The notes: generated by a model from the sequence alone, not told the origin. Positions 33,873 to 42,974 are shown, counted from the first letter of the stretch. The stretch: DNA of 64,000 nucleotides from Paraburkholderia sejongensis (GCF_020880815.1 NZ_JAJITD010000007.1:339304-403303); one strand, 5' to 3'. Program-made: numbers and translations.

Positions 33873-35258
33873 ATGAATAGTGCACAGCAGCAACAGGGCC
33901 TGCAGCGCGGGCTCAAGAATCGCCATATCCAGTTGATCGCGCTGGGCGGCGCGATCGGCACGGGTCTGTTTCTCGGCTCCGCCAGCGTATTGCAGGCAGC
34001 CGGTCCATCGATGATTCTCGGCTATGCGATCGGCGGCATCATCGCGTTCATGATCATGCGCCAGCTCGGCGAGATGGTCGCGCAGGAGCCGGTCGCCGGC
34101 TCGTTCAGCCACTTCGCGTACAAGTACTGGGGCGACTTCCCCGGCTTCCTGTCGGGCTGGAATTACTGGGTGCTGTACGTGCTCGTCAGCATGGCCGAGC
34201 TGACCGCGGTCGGCACCTATGTGCATTACTGGTGGCCCGGCGTGCCGACCTGGGTGTCGGCGCTGGTCTGCTTCGCGCTGATCAACGCGATCAATCTCGC
34301 GAACGTGAAGGCCTACGGCGAAACCGAATTCTGGTTCGCGATCATCAAGGTGGTTGCGGTGATCGGCATGATCCTGTTCGGCGGCTACCTGCTGGTCAGC
34401 GGTCACGGCGGCCCGCAGGCGACGGTCGCGAATCTGTGGAGCCACGGCGGCTTTTTCCCGCACGGCTTCCATGGCCTGTTCATGATGCTCGCGGTGATCA
34501 TGTTCTCGTTCGGCGGCCTGGAGCTGATCGGCATCACGGCGGCCGAAGCGGCCGAGCCGCAGAAGAGCATCCCGAAGGCGGTCAATCAGGTGATCCTGCG
34601 GATCCTGATTTTCTACATCTGCTCGCTCGCGGTGCTGTTGTCGCTGTATCCGTGGAATGAAGTGGCGGCCGGCGGCAGCCCGTTCGTGATGATCTTCTCG
34701 CAGATCGGCTCGACGCTGACCGCCAACGTGCTGAACGTGGTAGTGCTGACCGCGGCGCTGTCGGTCTACAACAGCGGCGTGTATGCGAACAGCCGGATGC
34801 TGTACGGCCTCGCCGAGCAGGGCAACGCGCCGCGCGCGCTGCTCAAGGTCGACCGGCGCGGTGTGCCGTACATGGCGATCGGTCTGTCGGCGCTCGCGAC
34901 GTTCGCGTGCGTGATCATCAACTACGTGATTCCGGCCGAGGCGCTCGGTCTGCTGATGTCGCTGGTGGTCGCCGCGCTGGTGCTGAACTGGGCACTGATC
35001 AGCCTGACCCATCTGAAGTCGCGTCGCGCGATGGTCGCGGCCGGCGAGACGCTGGTGTTCCGCTCGTTCTGGTTCCCGGTCAGCAACTGGATCTGCCTCG
35101 CGTTCATGGCGCTGATCCTCGTGATTCTGGCGCTGACGCCGGGGCTGTCGGTATCGGTGTGGCTGGTGCCGGTGTGGCTCGTGCTGATGTGGGTGGGATA
35201 TGTGGTCAAGCGGCGTCGCGAAGGCGTGCGTCGTCAGACGGAGATGGCGGGGCGCTGA
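33873..35258 (+). CDS. Amino acid permease (APC superfamily, AroP/GabP-like)
   Basis: A 461-residue inner-membrane proton symporter with about 12 hydrophobic segments. Family signatures are GLKNRHIQLIALGGAIGTGLFLGS at the N-terminus, MRQLGEMVAQEPVAGSFSHFA, and AEAAEPQKSIPKAVNQV. Sequence alone does not separate aromatic, GABA and proline transporters in this subfamily, though the overall match is AroP-like. A short direct repeat lies upstream. Confidence 0.88.
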   Translation: MNSAQQQQGLQRGLKNRHIQLIALGGAIGTGLFLGSASVLQAAGPSMILGYAIGGIIAFMIMRQLGEMVAQEPVAGSFSHFAYKYWGDFPGFLSGWNYWVLYVLVSMAELTAVGTYVHYWWPGVPTWVSALVCFALINAINLANVKAYGETEFWFAIIKVVAVIGMILFGGYLLVSGHGGPQATVANLWSHGGFFPHGFHGLFMMLAVIMFSFGGLELIGITAAEAAEPQKSIPKAVNQVILRILIFYICSLAVLLSLYPWNEVAAGGSPFVMIFSQIGSTLTANVLNVVVLTAALSVYNSGVYANSRMLYGLAEQGNAPRALLKVDRRGVPYMAIGLSALATFACVIINYVIPAEALGLLMSLVVAALVLNWALISLTHLKSRRAMVAAGETLVFRSFWFPVSNWICLAFMALILVILALTPGLSVSVWLVPVWLVLMWVGYVVKRRREGVRRQTEMAGR

Positions 35259-35363
35259 GCGGCGCCCGGAGCGCAGCGCGGGCACAGTGGGAGACTGGCT
35301 CGCGCTGCTGATCGACTTGCGTTCTTGCCCACTGTTGCCATTGGCGCGCGAGTCGCGCCAGAA

Positions 35364-35406
35364 ACGACAAACCCCGCGAGCAGATTCTGCAGGCGGGGTT
35401 CGTTAT
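35364..35406 (+). terminator. Possible terminator hairpin after the permease gene
   Basis: Stem AACCCCGC / GCGGGGTT (35370-35377 with 35393-35400). There is no clear T-run after it, so termination is uncertain. Confidence 0.4.
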
Positions 35407-35502
35407 GTGCGTTGACGACGCGATGCTTGGCTGGAGCGCTAACGCTGTATGACAGCGCTGGCGTAGACCTTCACTTCACCAACAACGGTCCATCGAATTC
35501 TT

Positions 35503-35587
35503 TGGTGCCCAGGGCCGGAATCGAACCGGCACGCCTTGCGGCGGGGGATTTTGAGTCCCCTGCGTCTACCAATTTCACCACCTGGGC
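35503..35587 (-). tRNA. tRNA-Leu (anticodon CAA)
   Basis: 85 nt including an encoded CCA. The acceptor pairs GCCCAGG with CCTGGGC, the discriminator is A, and the D-arm is TGGTGAAATTGGTAGACGC. The anticodon loop CTCAAAA (anticodon CAA) sits on a GGGGA/TCCCC stem. There is a long variable arm as in class II tRNAs, and a GGTTCGATTCC T-arm. No foreign DNA is attached to it. Confidence 0.96.
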
Positions 35588-35686
35588 AGATCTGCGTGAA
35601 AAGCAGAAGCCGCAGATTATGGCCGAAAAACGGGCGACGGGCAAGCCGCTTGCTTTATGCCGCGCGACCCGGCGACCCCTGCGGCT

Positions 35687-37072
35687 TCAGACCGTCCGCG
35701 AGAAGCGTTCGAGCGTCTGCTCGCCGAGATAGCGGTCGAACACCATCGCGATATTGCGCACCAGCATGCGCCCGGCCATCCGCACTTCGAGCTTGCGGCT
35801 GCCGAGCGAGATCAGGCCGTCGTCTTCGAATGGGCGCAGACGTTCCAGTTCCGGCGCGAACGCTTCGGCGAAACGAATCCCGTAAGCCGCCTCGAATTCA
35901 TCGAAGCGCAGTTCGAGATTGCACATGATCTGCGTGATCACGTCGCGCCGCAGACGGTCGTCGGCGGACAGGCGGATGCCGCGCGCGATCGCGAGTCGGC
36001 CGGCGTCGATCGCCGCGCCGTATGCGTTCAGCTCCTTCGCGTTCTGCGCGTAGACGTCGCCGACCTTGCCGATCGACGACGCCCCGAAGCCGATCAGATC
36101 GCACTCGGCGCGCGTGCTGTAGCCCTGGAAATTACGGTGCAGCGTGCGCCGCGCCTGGGCGCGCGCGAGTTCGTCGGTGGGCAGCGCGAAGTGATCCATG
36201 CCGATGTACACATAGCCCGCGTCCGTCAGACGCTCGACCACCCGTTGCAGCAGCGCGAGCCGCTCGGTGGGCGAGGGCAGCGTGGCCGGGTCCATCTGCC
36301 GCTGCATCTTGAAGAGCTGCGGCATGTGCGCGTACCCGAACACCGACAGCCGGTCCGGCGCGAGTTCGAGCATCGTGTCCAGCGTGCGGCTGAAGCTGTC
36401 TACGCTCTGATGCGGCAGCCCGTAGATCAGATCGACGCCGATCGAATGAAAATCCACCGCGCGCGCGGCCTGCATCACCGCCGCGGTCAGTTCGAACGGC
36501 TGGATCCGGTTGATCGCCCGCTGCACGCGCGGATCGAAATCCTGCACGCCCAGGCTCAGGCGGTTGAAGCCGAGCTCGCGCAGATGCGCGATCGTTTCCG
36601 GCGACGCTTCGCGCGGATCGACTTCGATCGAATATTCGGCGTCGCAGTCGGGCAGCAGTGTGAAGTGTTCGCGGGTCGCGGCCATCAGCTCGGCCATTTC
36701 GTCGTGCGACAGGAAGGTGGGCGTGCCGCCGCCCCAATGCAGTTGCGACACCGGGCGCTGTGTGTCGAAACACGCGGCCTGCAAAGCGATTTCGCGCTTC
36801 AGGCGTTCGAGGTACGGCCGCGCATGCGCGCGATTTTTCGTCGCGACCTTGTTGCAGCCGCAGTAGAAGCACACGGTGTCGCAGAACGGAATGTGGAAGT
36901 ACAGCGACAGGTCGGTCGATGCCGCGCCGGGGTCGGCGGCGGCGCGCCGGTAGTCGGCGGGATCGAACGAATCGCGGAACTGCGGGGCGGTCGGATAGGA
37001 CGTATACCGCGGACCGTTCGCGCTGTAGCGGGCGAGCAGGTCGGGGCGGAACAGGCTGTCGGCGATGGACAT
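35687..37072 (-). CDS. hemN: Oxygen-independent coproporphyrinogen III oxidase HemN
   Basis: Radical SAM enzyme that decarboxylates coproporphyrinogen III in anaerobic or microaerobic heme synthesis. 461 residues. The cluster motif is C64-x3-C68-x2-C71 followed by Gly-Cys, as in true HemN rather than HemW. YTSYPTAPQF at the N-terminus, HWGGGTPTFL and the C-terminal region are also HemN-like. The start ATG 37072 has no obvious FNR box close upstream that I can see. Confidence 0.95.
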   Translation of the reverse strand: MSIADSLFRPDLLARYSANGPRYTSYPTAPQFRDSFDPADYRRAAADPGAASTDLSLYFHIPFCDTVCFYCGCNKVATKNRAHARPYLERLKREIALQAACFDTQRPVSQLHWGGGTPTFLSHDEMAELMAATREHFTLLPDCDAEYSIEVDPREASPETIAHLRELGFNRLSLGVQDFDPRVQRAINRIQPFELTAAVMQAARAVDFHSIGVDLIYGLPHQSVDSFSRTLDTMLELAPDRLSVFGYAHMPQLFKMQRQMDPATLPSPTERLALLQRVVERLTDAGYVYIGMDHFALPTDELARAQARRTLHRNFQGYSTRAECDLIGFGASSIGKVGDVYAQNAKELNAYGAAIDAGRLAIARGIRLSADDRLRRDVITQIMCNLELRFDEFEAAYGIRFAEAFAPELERLRPFEDDGLISLGSRKLEVRMAGRMLVRNIAMVFDRYLGEQTLERFSRTV

Positions 37073-37283
37073 TAGTGGGGCGTTACGGTGGGTGACTGCG
37101 GGGGGCTTCGAGCGCGAGGGCCGCGTTGTTTCGGTACTGCGGGCCGCGGGGCGCGAGGCGCGGAAGCGTTCGAGTTTAAGCGAGTGCTTCTCTCACAAAT
37201 TGAGTAAAAAGGTCGCACGGAAAGGCGGTGGCACAATGCGGGTCTGGCATGCTTTGCTAGGGTTTCAGTACAGGAAGGATGAC

Positions 37284-37652
37284 GTGGATCAAGGGTTGAA
37301 CAGCGCAGTGCGCCGTGACGGGTCTGACCGCGCGGCGTTGCAACAGGGCGGCGCGCCGCGCGCGTCGCCGTTTCAGGTTGACGGCCATGCGTGCCGTCCC
37401 GATTGCGGCGCGTGCTGTATCGCGCCGTCGATCTCGAGCCCGCTGCCGGGCATGCCGAACGGCAAGCCGGCGGGCGTGCGCTGCGTGCAGCTCGGCGACG
37501 ATCTGCGCTGCGCGATCTTCGGCCAGCCGGAGCGGCCGGCGTGCTGCTCGGGCCTGCAGCCGCAACTCGAAATGTGCGGCGCGAATCGCGGCGAGGCGCT
37601 CGCGTGGCTCACGCTGCTCGAGGCGCAGACGCAACCGGGCTCGCCTGTATGA
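37284..37652 (+). CDS. YkgJ-family cysteine cluster protein
   Basis: A 122-residue protein with the CxxxCxxCC-type motif (CRPDCGACCIAPSI) followed by further cysteines (GVRCVQL, LRCAIF, RPACCSGL, EMCG). The family is thought to bind zinc or iron; function unproven. The start chosen is GTG 37284, because AGGAAGG lies 5 nt upstream; the upstream ATG 37236 has no ribosome site. It lies 23 bp before the lipoprotein gene, so co-transcription is likely. Confidence 0.8.
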   Translation: MDQGLNSAVRRDGSDRAALQQGGAPRASPFQVDGHACRPDCGACCIAPSISSPLPGMPNGKPAGVRCVQLGDDLRCAIFGQPERPACCSGLQPQLEMCGANRGEALAWLTLLEAQTQPGSPV

Positions 37653-37675
37653 ACCCATTCCCCAGGAGATTTCGT

Positions 37676-38269
37676 ATGACCCGACCCGCAGCGCCCGCCC
37701 GGCGCCGCTTTTTGCGCGCAGCGCTGAGCGGCTGCAGCGCGCTTGGCATCACGATGTCGCTCGCCGCTTGCGCGAGCCCGATCTTTCCGTTCATCCCGTC
37801 GCACTACACGTTCTCGCAGCAGCAGGTGCAGGATGCGGTGCAGCGCAAGTTCCCGTATCAGCGCACGGTGTCGCAGGTGTTCGATGTCGCGCTGAGCAAC
37901 CCGGTGGTGGGGCTGTTGCCCGATGCGAACCGCGTATCGGTGAAGCTCGACGCGCGCTTCGCGAGCCCGTTCCTGCAACAGCCGGTCGATGGCGTGTTCA
38001 CGCTGTCGAGCGAACTCGCGTACGACCCGGGCAGCCATTCGGTGATCCTCAAATCGCCGAACGTCGATAACGTCAGCGTGAGCGGTCAGGCGCAGGCGTA
38101 CACGCAGCAGATCAACGCGGCCGCGGCGCTGCTCGCCTCGCAGCTGCTGACCAATTACCCGATCTACACGTTCAAGCCCGAGCAACTGCAATTTGCCGGC
38201 GCGCACTACGAACCCGGTACAATCACCGTCCTTACAAACGGCATACGCGTGCAGATCGTCGAAAAATGA
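37676..38269 (+). CDS. DUF1439 (YceB-like) lipoprotein
   Basis: A 197-residue exported lipoprotein. The N-terminus RRRFLRAALSG resembles a twin-arginine signal, and a lipobox SLAAC puts the lipidated Cys at position 32. The mature part (HYTFSQQQVQDAVQRKFPYQRTV, then SNPVVGLLPDANRVSVKLD) matches the DUF1439/YceB beta-sandwich type. ATG 37676 has AGGAG 7 nt upstream. Function unknown; probably envelope-associated. Confidence 0.82.
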   Translation: MTRPAAPARRRFLRAALSGCSALGITMSLAACASPIFPFIPSHYTFSQQQVQDAVQRKFPYQRTVSQVFDVALSNPVVGLLPDANRVSVKLDARFASPFLQQPVDGVFTLSSELAYDPGSHSVILKSPNVDNVSVSGQAQAYTQQINAAAALLASQLLTNYPIYTFKPEQLQFAGAHYEPGTITVLTNGIRVQIVEK

Positions 38270-38361
38270 CGCGCGCGGCGGCCGCCGGGGCCGCGCATTT
38301 CTGAATCAACGTGCCGGCCCTGTTCGTTGCGACAACCTACCTACCGCGATAAGGGGCACGG

Positions 38362-39198
38362 ATGGACTGGCTACTGGCTTGCAAAGCGCTGATTCTGGGC
38401 GTCGTTGAGGGATTGACCGAGTTCTTGCCGGTGTCGAGCACCGGCCATCTGATCGTCGTCGGCAGTCTGCTCAACTTCACCGACGAGCACGCGAAGACCT
38501 TCGACGTCGTCATCCAGCTCGGCGCGATTCTCGCCGTGTGCTGGGAATTCCGGCGCCGCATCGGCGATGTGATCGTCGGTTTGCCGAGCCGGCCCGACGC
38601 GCGTCGCTTCACGCTGAACGTGATCATCGCGACGATTCCGGCGATCGTGCTCGGCCTGCTGTTCGAAAAGAACATCAAGGCGGCGCTGTTCTCGCCGGTG
38701 CCGGTGGCGCTGGCGCTGGTGGTCGGCGGCGTCGTGATCCTGTGGGCCGAGGCGCGCCAGCGTGCACGCGGCGACGCGGCGGTGCGGGTGCGCAGCGTCG
38801 ACGATCTGACGCCGCTCGATGCGTTGAAAGTCGGTCTCGCGCAGTGCTTCGCGCTGATTCCGGGGACTTCGCGTTCGGGGTCGACGATCATCGGCGGGAT
38901 GCTGTTCGGCATCGAGCGCCGCGCGGCGACCGAATTCTCGTTCTTCCTCGCGATTCCGATCATCTTCGGCGCAACCGCCTACGAGCTCTACAAGGACTGG
39001 CACCTGCTTTCCACCGATGCGCTCGGCAGCTTCGCGCTCGGCTTCGCGGCGGCGTTCGTCAGCGCGTTCATCTGTATCCGCTGGCTGCTGCGCTACGTGG
39101 CGTCGCACGACTTCACGGTGTTCGCGTGGTATCGGATCGGCTTCGGCCTGCTGATTTTGCTGATCGGTTATAGCGGCGGGTTGAGCTGGGCGGATTGA
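38362..39198 (+). CDS. uppP: Undecaprenyl-diphosphatase UppP (BacA)
   Basis: Membrane phosphatase that recycles undecaprenyl pyrophosphate for cell-wall synthesis and confers bacitracin tolerance. 278 residues, multi-helix. Both catalytic motifs are visible: EGLTEFLPVSSTGH (residues 16-29) and PGTSRSGSTI. The gene ends at a symmetrical terminator shared with convergent trmB. Confidence 0.96.
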   Translation: MDWLLACKALILGVVEGLTEFLPVSSTGHLIVVGSLLNFTDEHAKTFDVVIQLGAILAVCWEFRRRIGDVIVGLPSRPDARRFTLNVIIATIPAIVLGLLFEKNIKAALFSPVPVALALVVGGVVILWAEARQRARGDAAVRVRSVDDLTPLDALKVGLAQCFALIPGTSRSGSTIIGGMLFGIERRAATEFSFFLAIPIIFGATAYELYKDWHLLSTDALGSFALGFAAAFVSAFICIRWLLRYVASHDFTVFAWYRIGFGLLILLIGYSGGLSWAD

Positions 39199-39269
39199 GT
39201 TTTTTAGAGCGTTCAGAGCGGCCGTGACTGGCCGCCAGTTTCTTACCTCACGGTTGTATGAACGAAATG

Positions 39270-39300
39270 CAAAAAAGTCCGCAATTGCGGACCTTTTTTA
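39270..39300. terminator. Bidirectional terminator between uppP and trmB
   Basis: A perfect palindrome GTCCGCAATTGCGGAC (39277-39292), flanked by AAAAAA on one side and CTTTTTTT on the other. Confidence 0.9.
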
Positions 39301-39343
39301 TTGGGCAGGCCCCGGCAGCTGCGGGGCGATGCGCGGGTGGCTT

Positions 39344-40156
39344 TTACGCGGTCGCCGCGCGCTTGCGGAACACCAGATCCCACACGCCATGACCGAGCCG
39401 CAGCCCGCGGCGCTCGAACTTCGTCACCGGACGATAGTCGGGGCGCGGCGCGTAGCCGTCGGCGGTGTTTTCCAGCAACGGATCGGCGCCGAGTACTTCG
39501 AGCATCTGCTCGGCGTAGTTCTGCCAGTCGGTCGCGCAATGCAGATATGCGCCGGGTTTCAGACGCGACACCAGCAGCGCGACGAACTTCGGCTGGATCA
39601 GCCGGCGCTTGTGATGACGCGCCTTGTGCCACGGGTCCGGGAAGAAGATGTGCACGCCGTCGAGGCTGTCGGGCGCGATCATCTGTTCGAGCACTTCGAC
39701 CGCGTCGTGCTGAATGATGCGGATGTTCGTCAGCGACTGCTCGCCCATCAGCTTGAGCAGCGCGCCGACACCCGGCTCGTGAACTTCGACGCCGAGGAAG
39801 TCGTCGCCCGCACGCTGTGCGGCGATCTCCGCGGTGGTCGCGCCCATCCCGAAGCCGATCTCCAGCACGCGCGGCGCGGCGCGGCCGAACACGTTGTCCC
39901 AGTCCGGCTGCTGCGGCGCGTAGGGCACCACGAAGCGCGGGCCGAGGTCGTCGAGCGCGCGCCGCTGGCCGGTCGATACGCGACCGGCGCGCGTCACGAA
40001 GCTGCGGATGCGGCGATGATGCAGCGGGTCGACCGGGGTCGCGCCGGAGTTCGCGTTGCCATGGTCCGCAGCGTCGCTGACGGGCTGGTCCGCGCTATCG
40101 TTCGCGGGCGTCGGGAGGTCGTCCGGCAGGCCGGAGTCGTTGGGATCGTGGATCAT
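39344..40156 (-). CDS. trmB: tRNA (guanine-N7-)-methyltransferase TrmB
   Basis: SAM-dependent enzyme that makes m7G46 in tRNA. The SAM loop is VLEIGFGMGATT, and the family signature HIFFPDPWHKARHHKRRL is present. ATG 40156 (MIHDPNDSG) gives 270 residues, including an Asp/Ala/Pro-rich N-terminal extension of about 55 residues not needed for catalysis. The longer frame to 40237 is less likely. Confidence 0.94.
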   Translation of the reverse strand: MIHDPNDSGLPDDLPTPANDSADQPVSDAADHGNANSGATPVDPLHHRRIRSFVTRAGRVSTGQRRALDDLGPRFVVPYAPQQPDWDNVFGRAAPRVLEIGFGMGATTAEIAAQRAGDDFLGVEVHEPGVGALLKLMGEQSLTNIRIIQHDAVEVLEQMIAPDSLDGVHIFFPDPWHKARHHKRRLIQPKFVALLVSRLKPGAYLHCATDWQNYAEQMLEVLGADPLLENTADGYAPRPDYRPVTKFERRGLRLGHGVWDLVFRKRAATA

Positions 40157-40290
40157 TGGTCGATGCTGCTGCAAGGATGAGGGCTGCGGGGCTGGCGTGG
40201 CGGGCCGCGCGCGCAATGCCGGGTTGGCCGGGCGCATCGCCCGCTGCTGGTCGCGCGATGCCGGGCCTTACCGCTACAAAGAAGCCCGCT

Positions 40291-40320
40291 ACAAAAAAGC
40301 CGCCTTCGGGGAGGCGGCTC
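40291..40320 (-). terminator. Terminator, probably displaced from the tRNA-Gly gene
   Basis: Stem AGCCGCCT / AGGCGGCT (40298-40305 with 40312-40319). On the minus strand it is followed by TTTTTTGT. It sits just outside the left attachment site, where the tRNA-Gly 3' flank would have been before insertion. Confidence 0.65.
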
Positions 40321-40354
40321 TTGCTGGGTTCCGCTGACCGCTCAAGTGCGGAAA

Positions 40355-40379
40355 GTGGAGCGGGCGATGGGAATCGAAC
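40355..40379. repeat. Left attachment site (attL), tRNA-Gly 3' fragment
   Basis: 25 bp identical to 47541-47565. It corresponds to the CCA end, acceptor 3' strand and T-arm of tRNA-Gly, and diverges immediately afterwards. A hairpin GAGCGGG-CGAAC-CCCGCTC (40425-40443) lies 45 bp inside the element. Confidence 0.9.
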
Positions 40380-40648
40380 GCTCACAACGAATCACCCGCA
40401 AGTGCTTGATTAAACTACAACAATGAGCGGGCGAACCCCGCTCTCGTAACAGACTTCTGTGGAGGCGGATTGTATCGCGCCAACCCCTCTCTGACAACTT
40501 TGCGCGTGGCGCGGCAGGCGCGGTAAAGTAGTCCCAGAGCAGGGGCTCTACGCGCAATATCCCAGACCGCCCGCGGTCAAGTCCGTGTTACATCATGACG
40601 GCGGGCGCAACGATCCAGTGTCGTTCTTTCTTGAATCCGATAAAAAAC
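40380..40648 (+). other. Left end of the element, non-coding
   Basis: About 270 bp between attL and the first cargo gene. It contains the 7-bp hairpin at 40425-40443 and short GC-rich dyads near 40500-40560. I see no gene. An in-frame ATG at 40595 precedes the chosen start of the next gene but has no ribosome site. Confidence 0.5.
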
Positions 40649-42103
40649 ATGAAGATAAGCGAGCGGTTTCAGTTGGGGAAAAGCCAGATAGAACTAGACT
40701 TTGTAGACATCGATCCTGACCGGGACACTCCGCTCTATTTGTCCCCACACGCATTCGGCTATAGATCGGATGCGTTTTCCGTCGAGGCACATAGGACCGT
40801 TGAGTCTTTTTTTCGGTTCTTCCTCGACTTGGTGCGCGCTGGGGAAATGGATCAAGCTAGAGCGCTATTCGAGTATTTGCACGAACCCAACGAAACTTGT
40901 CTCGGGATTTCGAGCGGCAATCCAAATGGTCGTGGAGTGGGGAGCCATCAGGCACAGCAAATCTTTGACAGTATCGTCCAGAGTCGTGCTGTCCAGACGG
41001 GTGTAGTCGAACATTTAGAAGATTGCCGGATATTCATTCATGGCATCGATAAAGACAAGGTTTCGGATATGACGACGAACATCATTCGGAGAAATCTTGT
41101 TAGATATACACAACAGCAATGCTTCCTGCATGGAATTGAGCTTAGACCCAACACGGCAACTGGTCCCTGTTGGGTGCGCGAAAATTCTCGATGGGAGGAA
41201 TGGCACGACGACATGCTTGTAATTGATGACGCTCCAATATTGTTAGTTCCTAAGGGGGTGGTTAGTTACGCAAAAACGTTTGGATTGGGCAAATATCATC
41301 AGCACTTTGTGCTTAATTTTCTCAAGCAGGAGCAATTTCAAACAAATGGACCATTCGTCCATAGGCGGCAACTCCGTAATGGAGCGGAAAAGGTTTGGGT
41401 TTCAAAAAAGGAGCTAAAGGAAGCCGTTGCGCCTGCGGAGAAGGATTTTGTGACGGGGTTTACCGTGCGTCACAGAGGTGTCTTTACGGGATTCCGCGAA
41501 TGGGCGGCAAGAACTGATAAATCTCTTAGCGACGACGAGATCCAACCTGGATTGGACTTGCCGACAGCTCTCGCGTTTCTGCGACAGCAGTTGCCCGCCA
41601 TTCCCGTCGGCAGCGATGGGGCAACCGCCTATCACCGTCTCGTTACCGGGATACTTGAAGCAATTTTCTACCCCAAACTTATCAGCCCATCCATCGAAAT
41701 GGAAATTCACGATGGACGGAAGAGAATAGATATTCTTTTTGACAATGCGGCCGATAACGGCATTTTTCACAGGTTGCAACAAGTTCATCGCCTCCCTTGC
41801 CAGTATATCGCTGTGGAATGCAAAAACTATGGTCGGGAAGTCGGGAATCCAGAGGTTGACCAATTGAGCGGGAGATTCTCGCCGAACAGAGGGCAAGTCG
41901 GAATGCTGTTATGTCGATCAGTCGAAGATATGGATCGACTGATCCACCGTTGCAGAGACACCTACACTGATAATCGGGGGCTAATCATTCCTCTCACTGA
42001 TGAAGACCTGCTTCAATTGCTTGACGAAAAGATCGCAGACGAGACAGCACGTCCGGAGGATCAATTGTTAGGGAATCGTATCAGGGCCGTGATTGTCGGG
42101 TAA
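40649..42103 (+). CDS. Unrecognised protein with PD-(D/E)xK nuclease-like C-terminus
   Basis: 484 residues, not recognised as a known named family. The first 330 residues show no motif I can name. Near residue 350-410 there is EMEIHDGRKRIDILFDN followed about 20 residues later by YIAVECKNYGREVG. The spacing E...D...ECK fits a PD-(D/E)xK restriction-endonuclease-like fold. Base composition is clearly AT-richer and codon use differs from the surrounding chromosome, which indicates separate acquisition. ATG 40649 (MKISERFQL) is chosen; ATG 40595 is an alternative. As lone cargo at the element edge it is a candidate defence or DNA-processing protein; function unproven. Confidence 0.6.
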   Translation: MKISERFQLGKSQIELDFVDIDPDRDTPLYLSPHAFGYRSDAFSVEAHRTVESFFRFFLDLVRAGEMDQARALFEYLHEPNETCLGISSGNPNGRGVGSHQAQQIFDSIVQSRAVQTGVVEHLEDCRIFIHGIDKDKVSDMTTNIIRRNLVRYTQQQCFLHGIELRPNTATGPCWVRENSRWEEWHDDMLVIDDAPILLVPKGVVSYAKTFGLGKYHQHFVLNFLKQEQFQTNGPFVHRRQLRNGAEKVWVSKKELKEAVAPAEKDFVTGFTVRHRGVFTGFREWAARTDKSLSDDEIQPGLDLPTALAFLRQQLPAIPVGSDGATAYHRLVTGILEAIFYPKLISPSIEMEIHDGRKRIDILFDNAADNGIFHRLQQVHRLPCQYIAVECKNYGREVGNPEVDQLSGRFSPNRGQVGMLLCRSVEDMDRLIHRCRDTYTDNRGLIIPLTDEDLLQLLDEKIADETARPEDQLLGNRIRAVIVG

Positions 42104-42186
42104 GCGAGCAAAGGCGAACTCGATATGTCGGTTCGCCGCATCATTCATCATCTCTCGATAGGCGTGCAAGGCACCCACCATTCCGT

Positions 42187-42858
42187 TCACGCTGAGTCGA
42201 TTCGTTCTAGCAACCGGCATAGTTGTCCACGATGCCACGTGCCGCCATTCGGAGTTTTGATCCCGAGAGCGTTCAGCTCGGCCACCATGTCACGCTGAGA
42301 GAGGTTTCGCGCTCGGAACCCTGCCACCATGCCTGCCAGCTTCACTGCAAAGGCGTCGGCGGCGCGCTGTCGGGCCTCGACGTTCGGCTTGAGGTTCGCG
42401 GCTCCTGCCGTCCCGAGCTTCACGCCACGCGCCTTTGCTGCCGCCAGAGCGTCCTTTGTTCGCTTGCTGATCTGATCGCGTTCCCACTCAGCCATTACAG
42501 CGTGCATCTGGATCATGACCTTGTTCGCCTGCGGCATGTCGGCGGCTACGAAGTCGCATCCGGTTTCCAGCAACCCAGACACGAAATGCACGTTGCGGGC
42601 GAGCCGGTCGAGCTTTGCGATGATGAGCGTCGCGCCACGACGCTTGCATAGTTCAAGCGCGGCACGAAGCTGCGGGCGCTTCTCCAGAGCGTTCGCGCCC
42701 TTGCCGGTCTCCGTCTCGGTGAACTCGCCCACCAGCTCCCATTCGCCACCGTTCAGGTAACGAGCAACCGCTTCGCGCTGTGCGTCGAGACCCAAACCGG
42801 ATGCGCCCTGACGCGCCGTGCTGACCCGGTAGTAAGCGACAAATTTCCCTTGTGCCAT
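42187..42858 (-). CDS. Serine recombinase (resolvase/invertase family)
   Basis: A 223-residue site-specific recombinase. The catalytic domain begins FVAYYRVSTARQGASGLGLDAQ with nucleophile Ser13; AKLDRLARNVHFV and AEWERDQISKRT follow. The C-terminus has a helix-turn-helix-like region (LSQRDMVAELNALGIKTPNGGTWHRGQLCRLL). This short resolvase-type protein lacks the large integrase extension. It is transcribed divergently from the excisionase-like gene. Role in the element is uncertain: dimer resolution or an older recombination module. Confidence 0.9.
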   Translation of the reverse strand: MAQGKFVAYYRVSTARQGASGLGLDAQREAVARYLNGGEWELVGEFTETETGKGANALEKRPQLRAALELCKRRGATLIIAKLDRLARNVHFVSGLLETGCDFVAADMPQANKVMIQMHAVMAEWERDQISKRTKDALAAAKARGVKLGTAGAANLKPNVEARQRAADAFAVKLAGMVAGFRARNLSQRDMVAELNALGIKTPNGGTWHRGQLCRLLERIDSA

Positions 42859-42926
42859 TCAATACTCCTGCAAGTGGCCTCACGACGAGACGAACGTTTA
42901 ATGTGAGGCCAGTATAACCCAAAACG

Positions 42927-42974
42927 AACTTACACAACTCATAAGTTGAATGGGTTTTGAATGGCATGTAGAAT
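42927..42974 (+). promoter_or_regulatory. Promoter and overlapping operator-like dyads of the element regulator
   Basis: -35 TTGAAT (42946-42951), a 17-bp spacer, -10 TAGAAT (42969-42974). Two overlapping inverted repeats cover the -35: AACTTA/TAAGTT (42927-42932, 42942-42947) and CAACT-CATA-AGTTG (42935-42948). This implies repression in the divergent space between the resolvase and the excisionase-like gene. Confidence 0.6.

Noticed and set aside
35503..35587. tRNA-Leu as another integration site
   Set aside because: No integrase and no duplicated tRNA 3' end nearby.
40356..40443. Possible second tRNA gene at the left element end
   Set aside because: Only the 3' quarter matches tRNA-Gly. 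The rest does not fold as a tRNA, so it is the attL fragment.
42187..42858. Transposon resolvase implying a Tn3-type transposon
   Set aside because: No Tn3 transposase and no 38-bp terminal inverted repeats are present.
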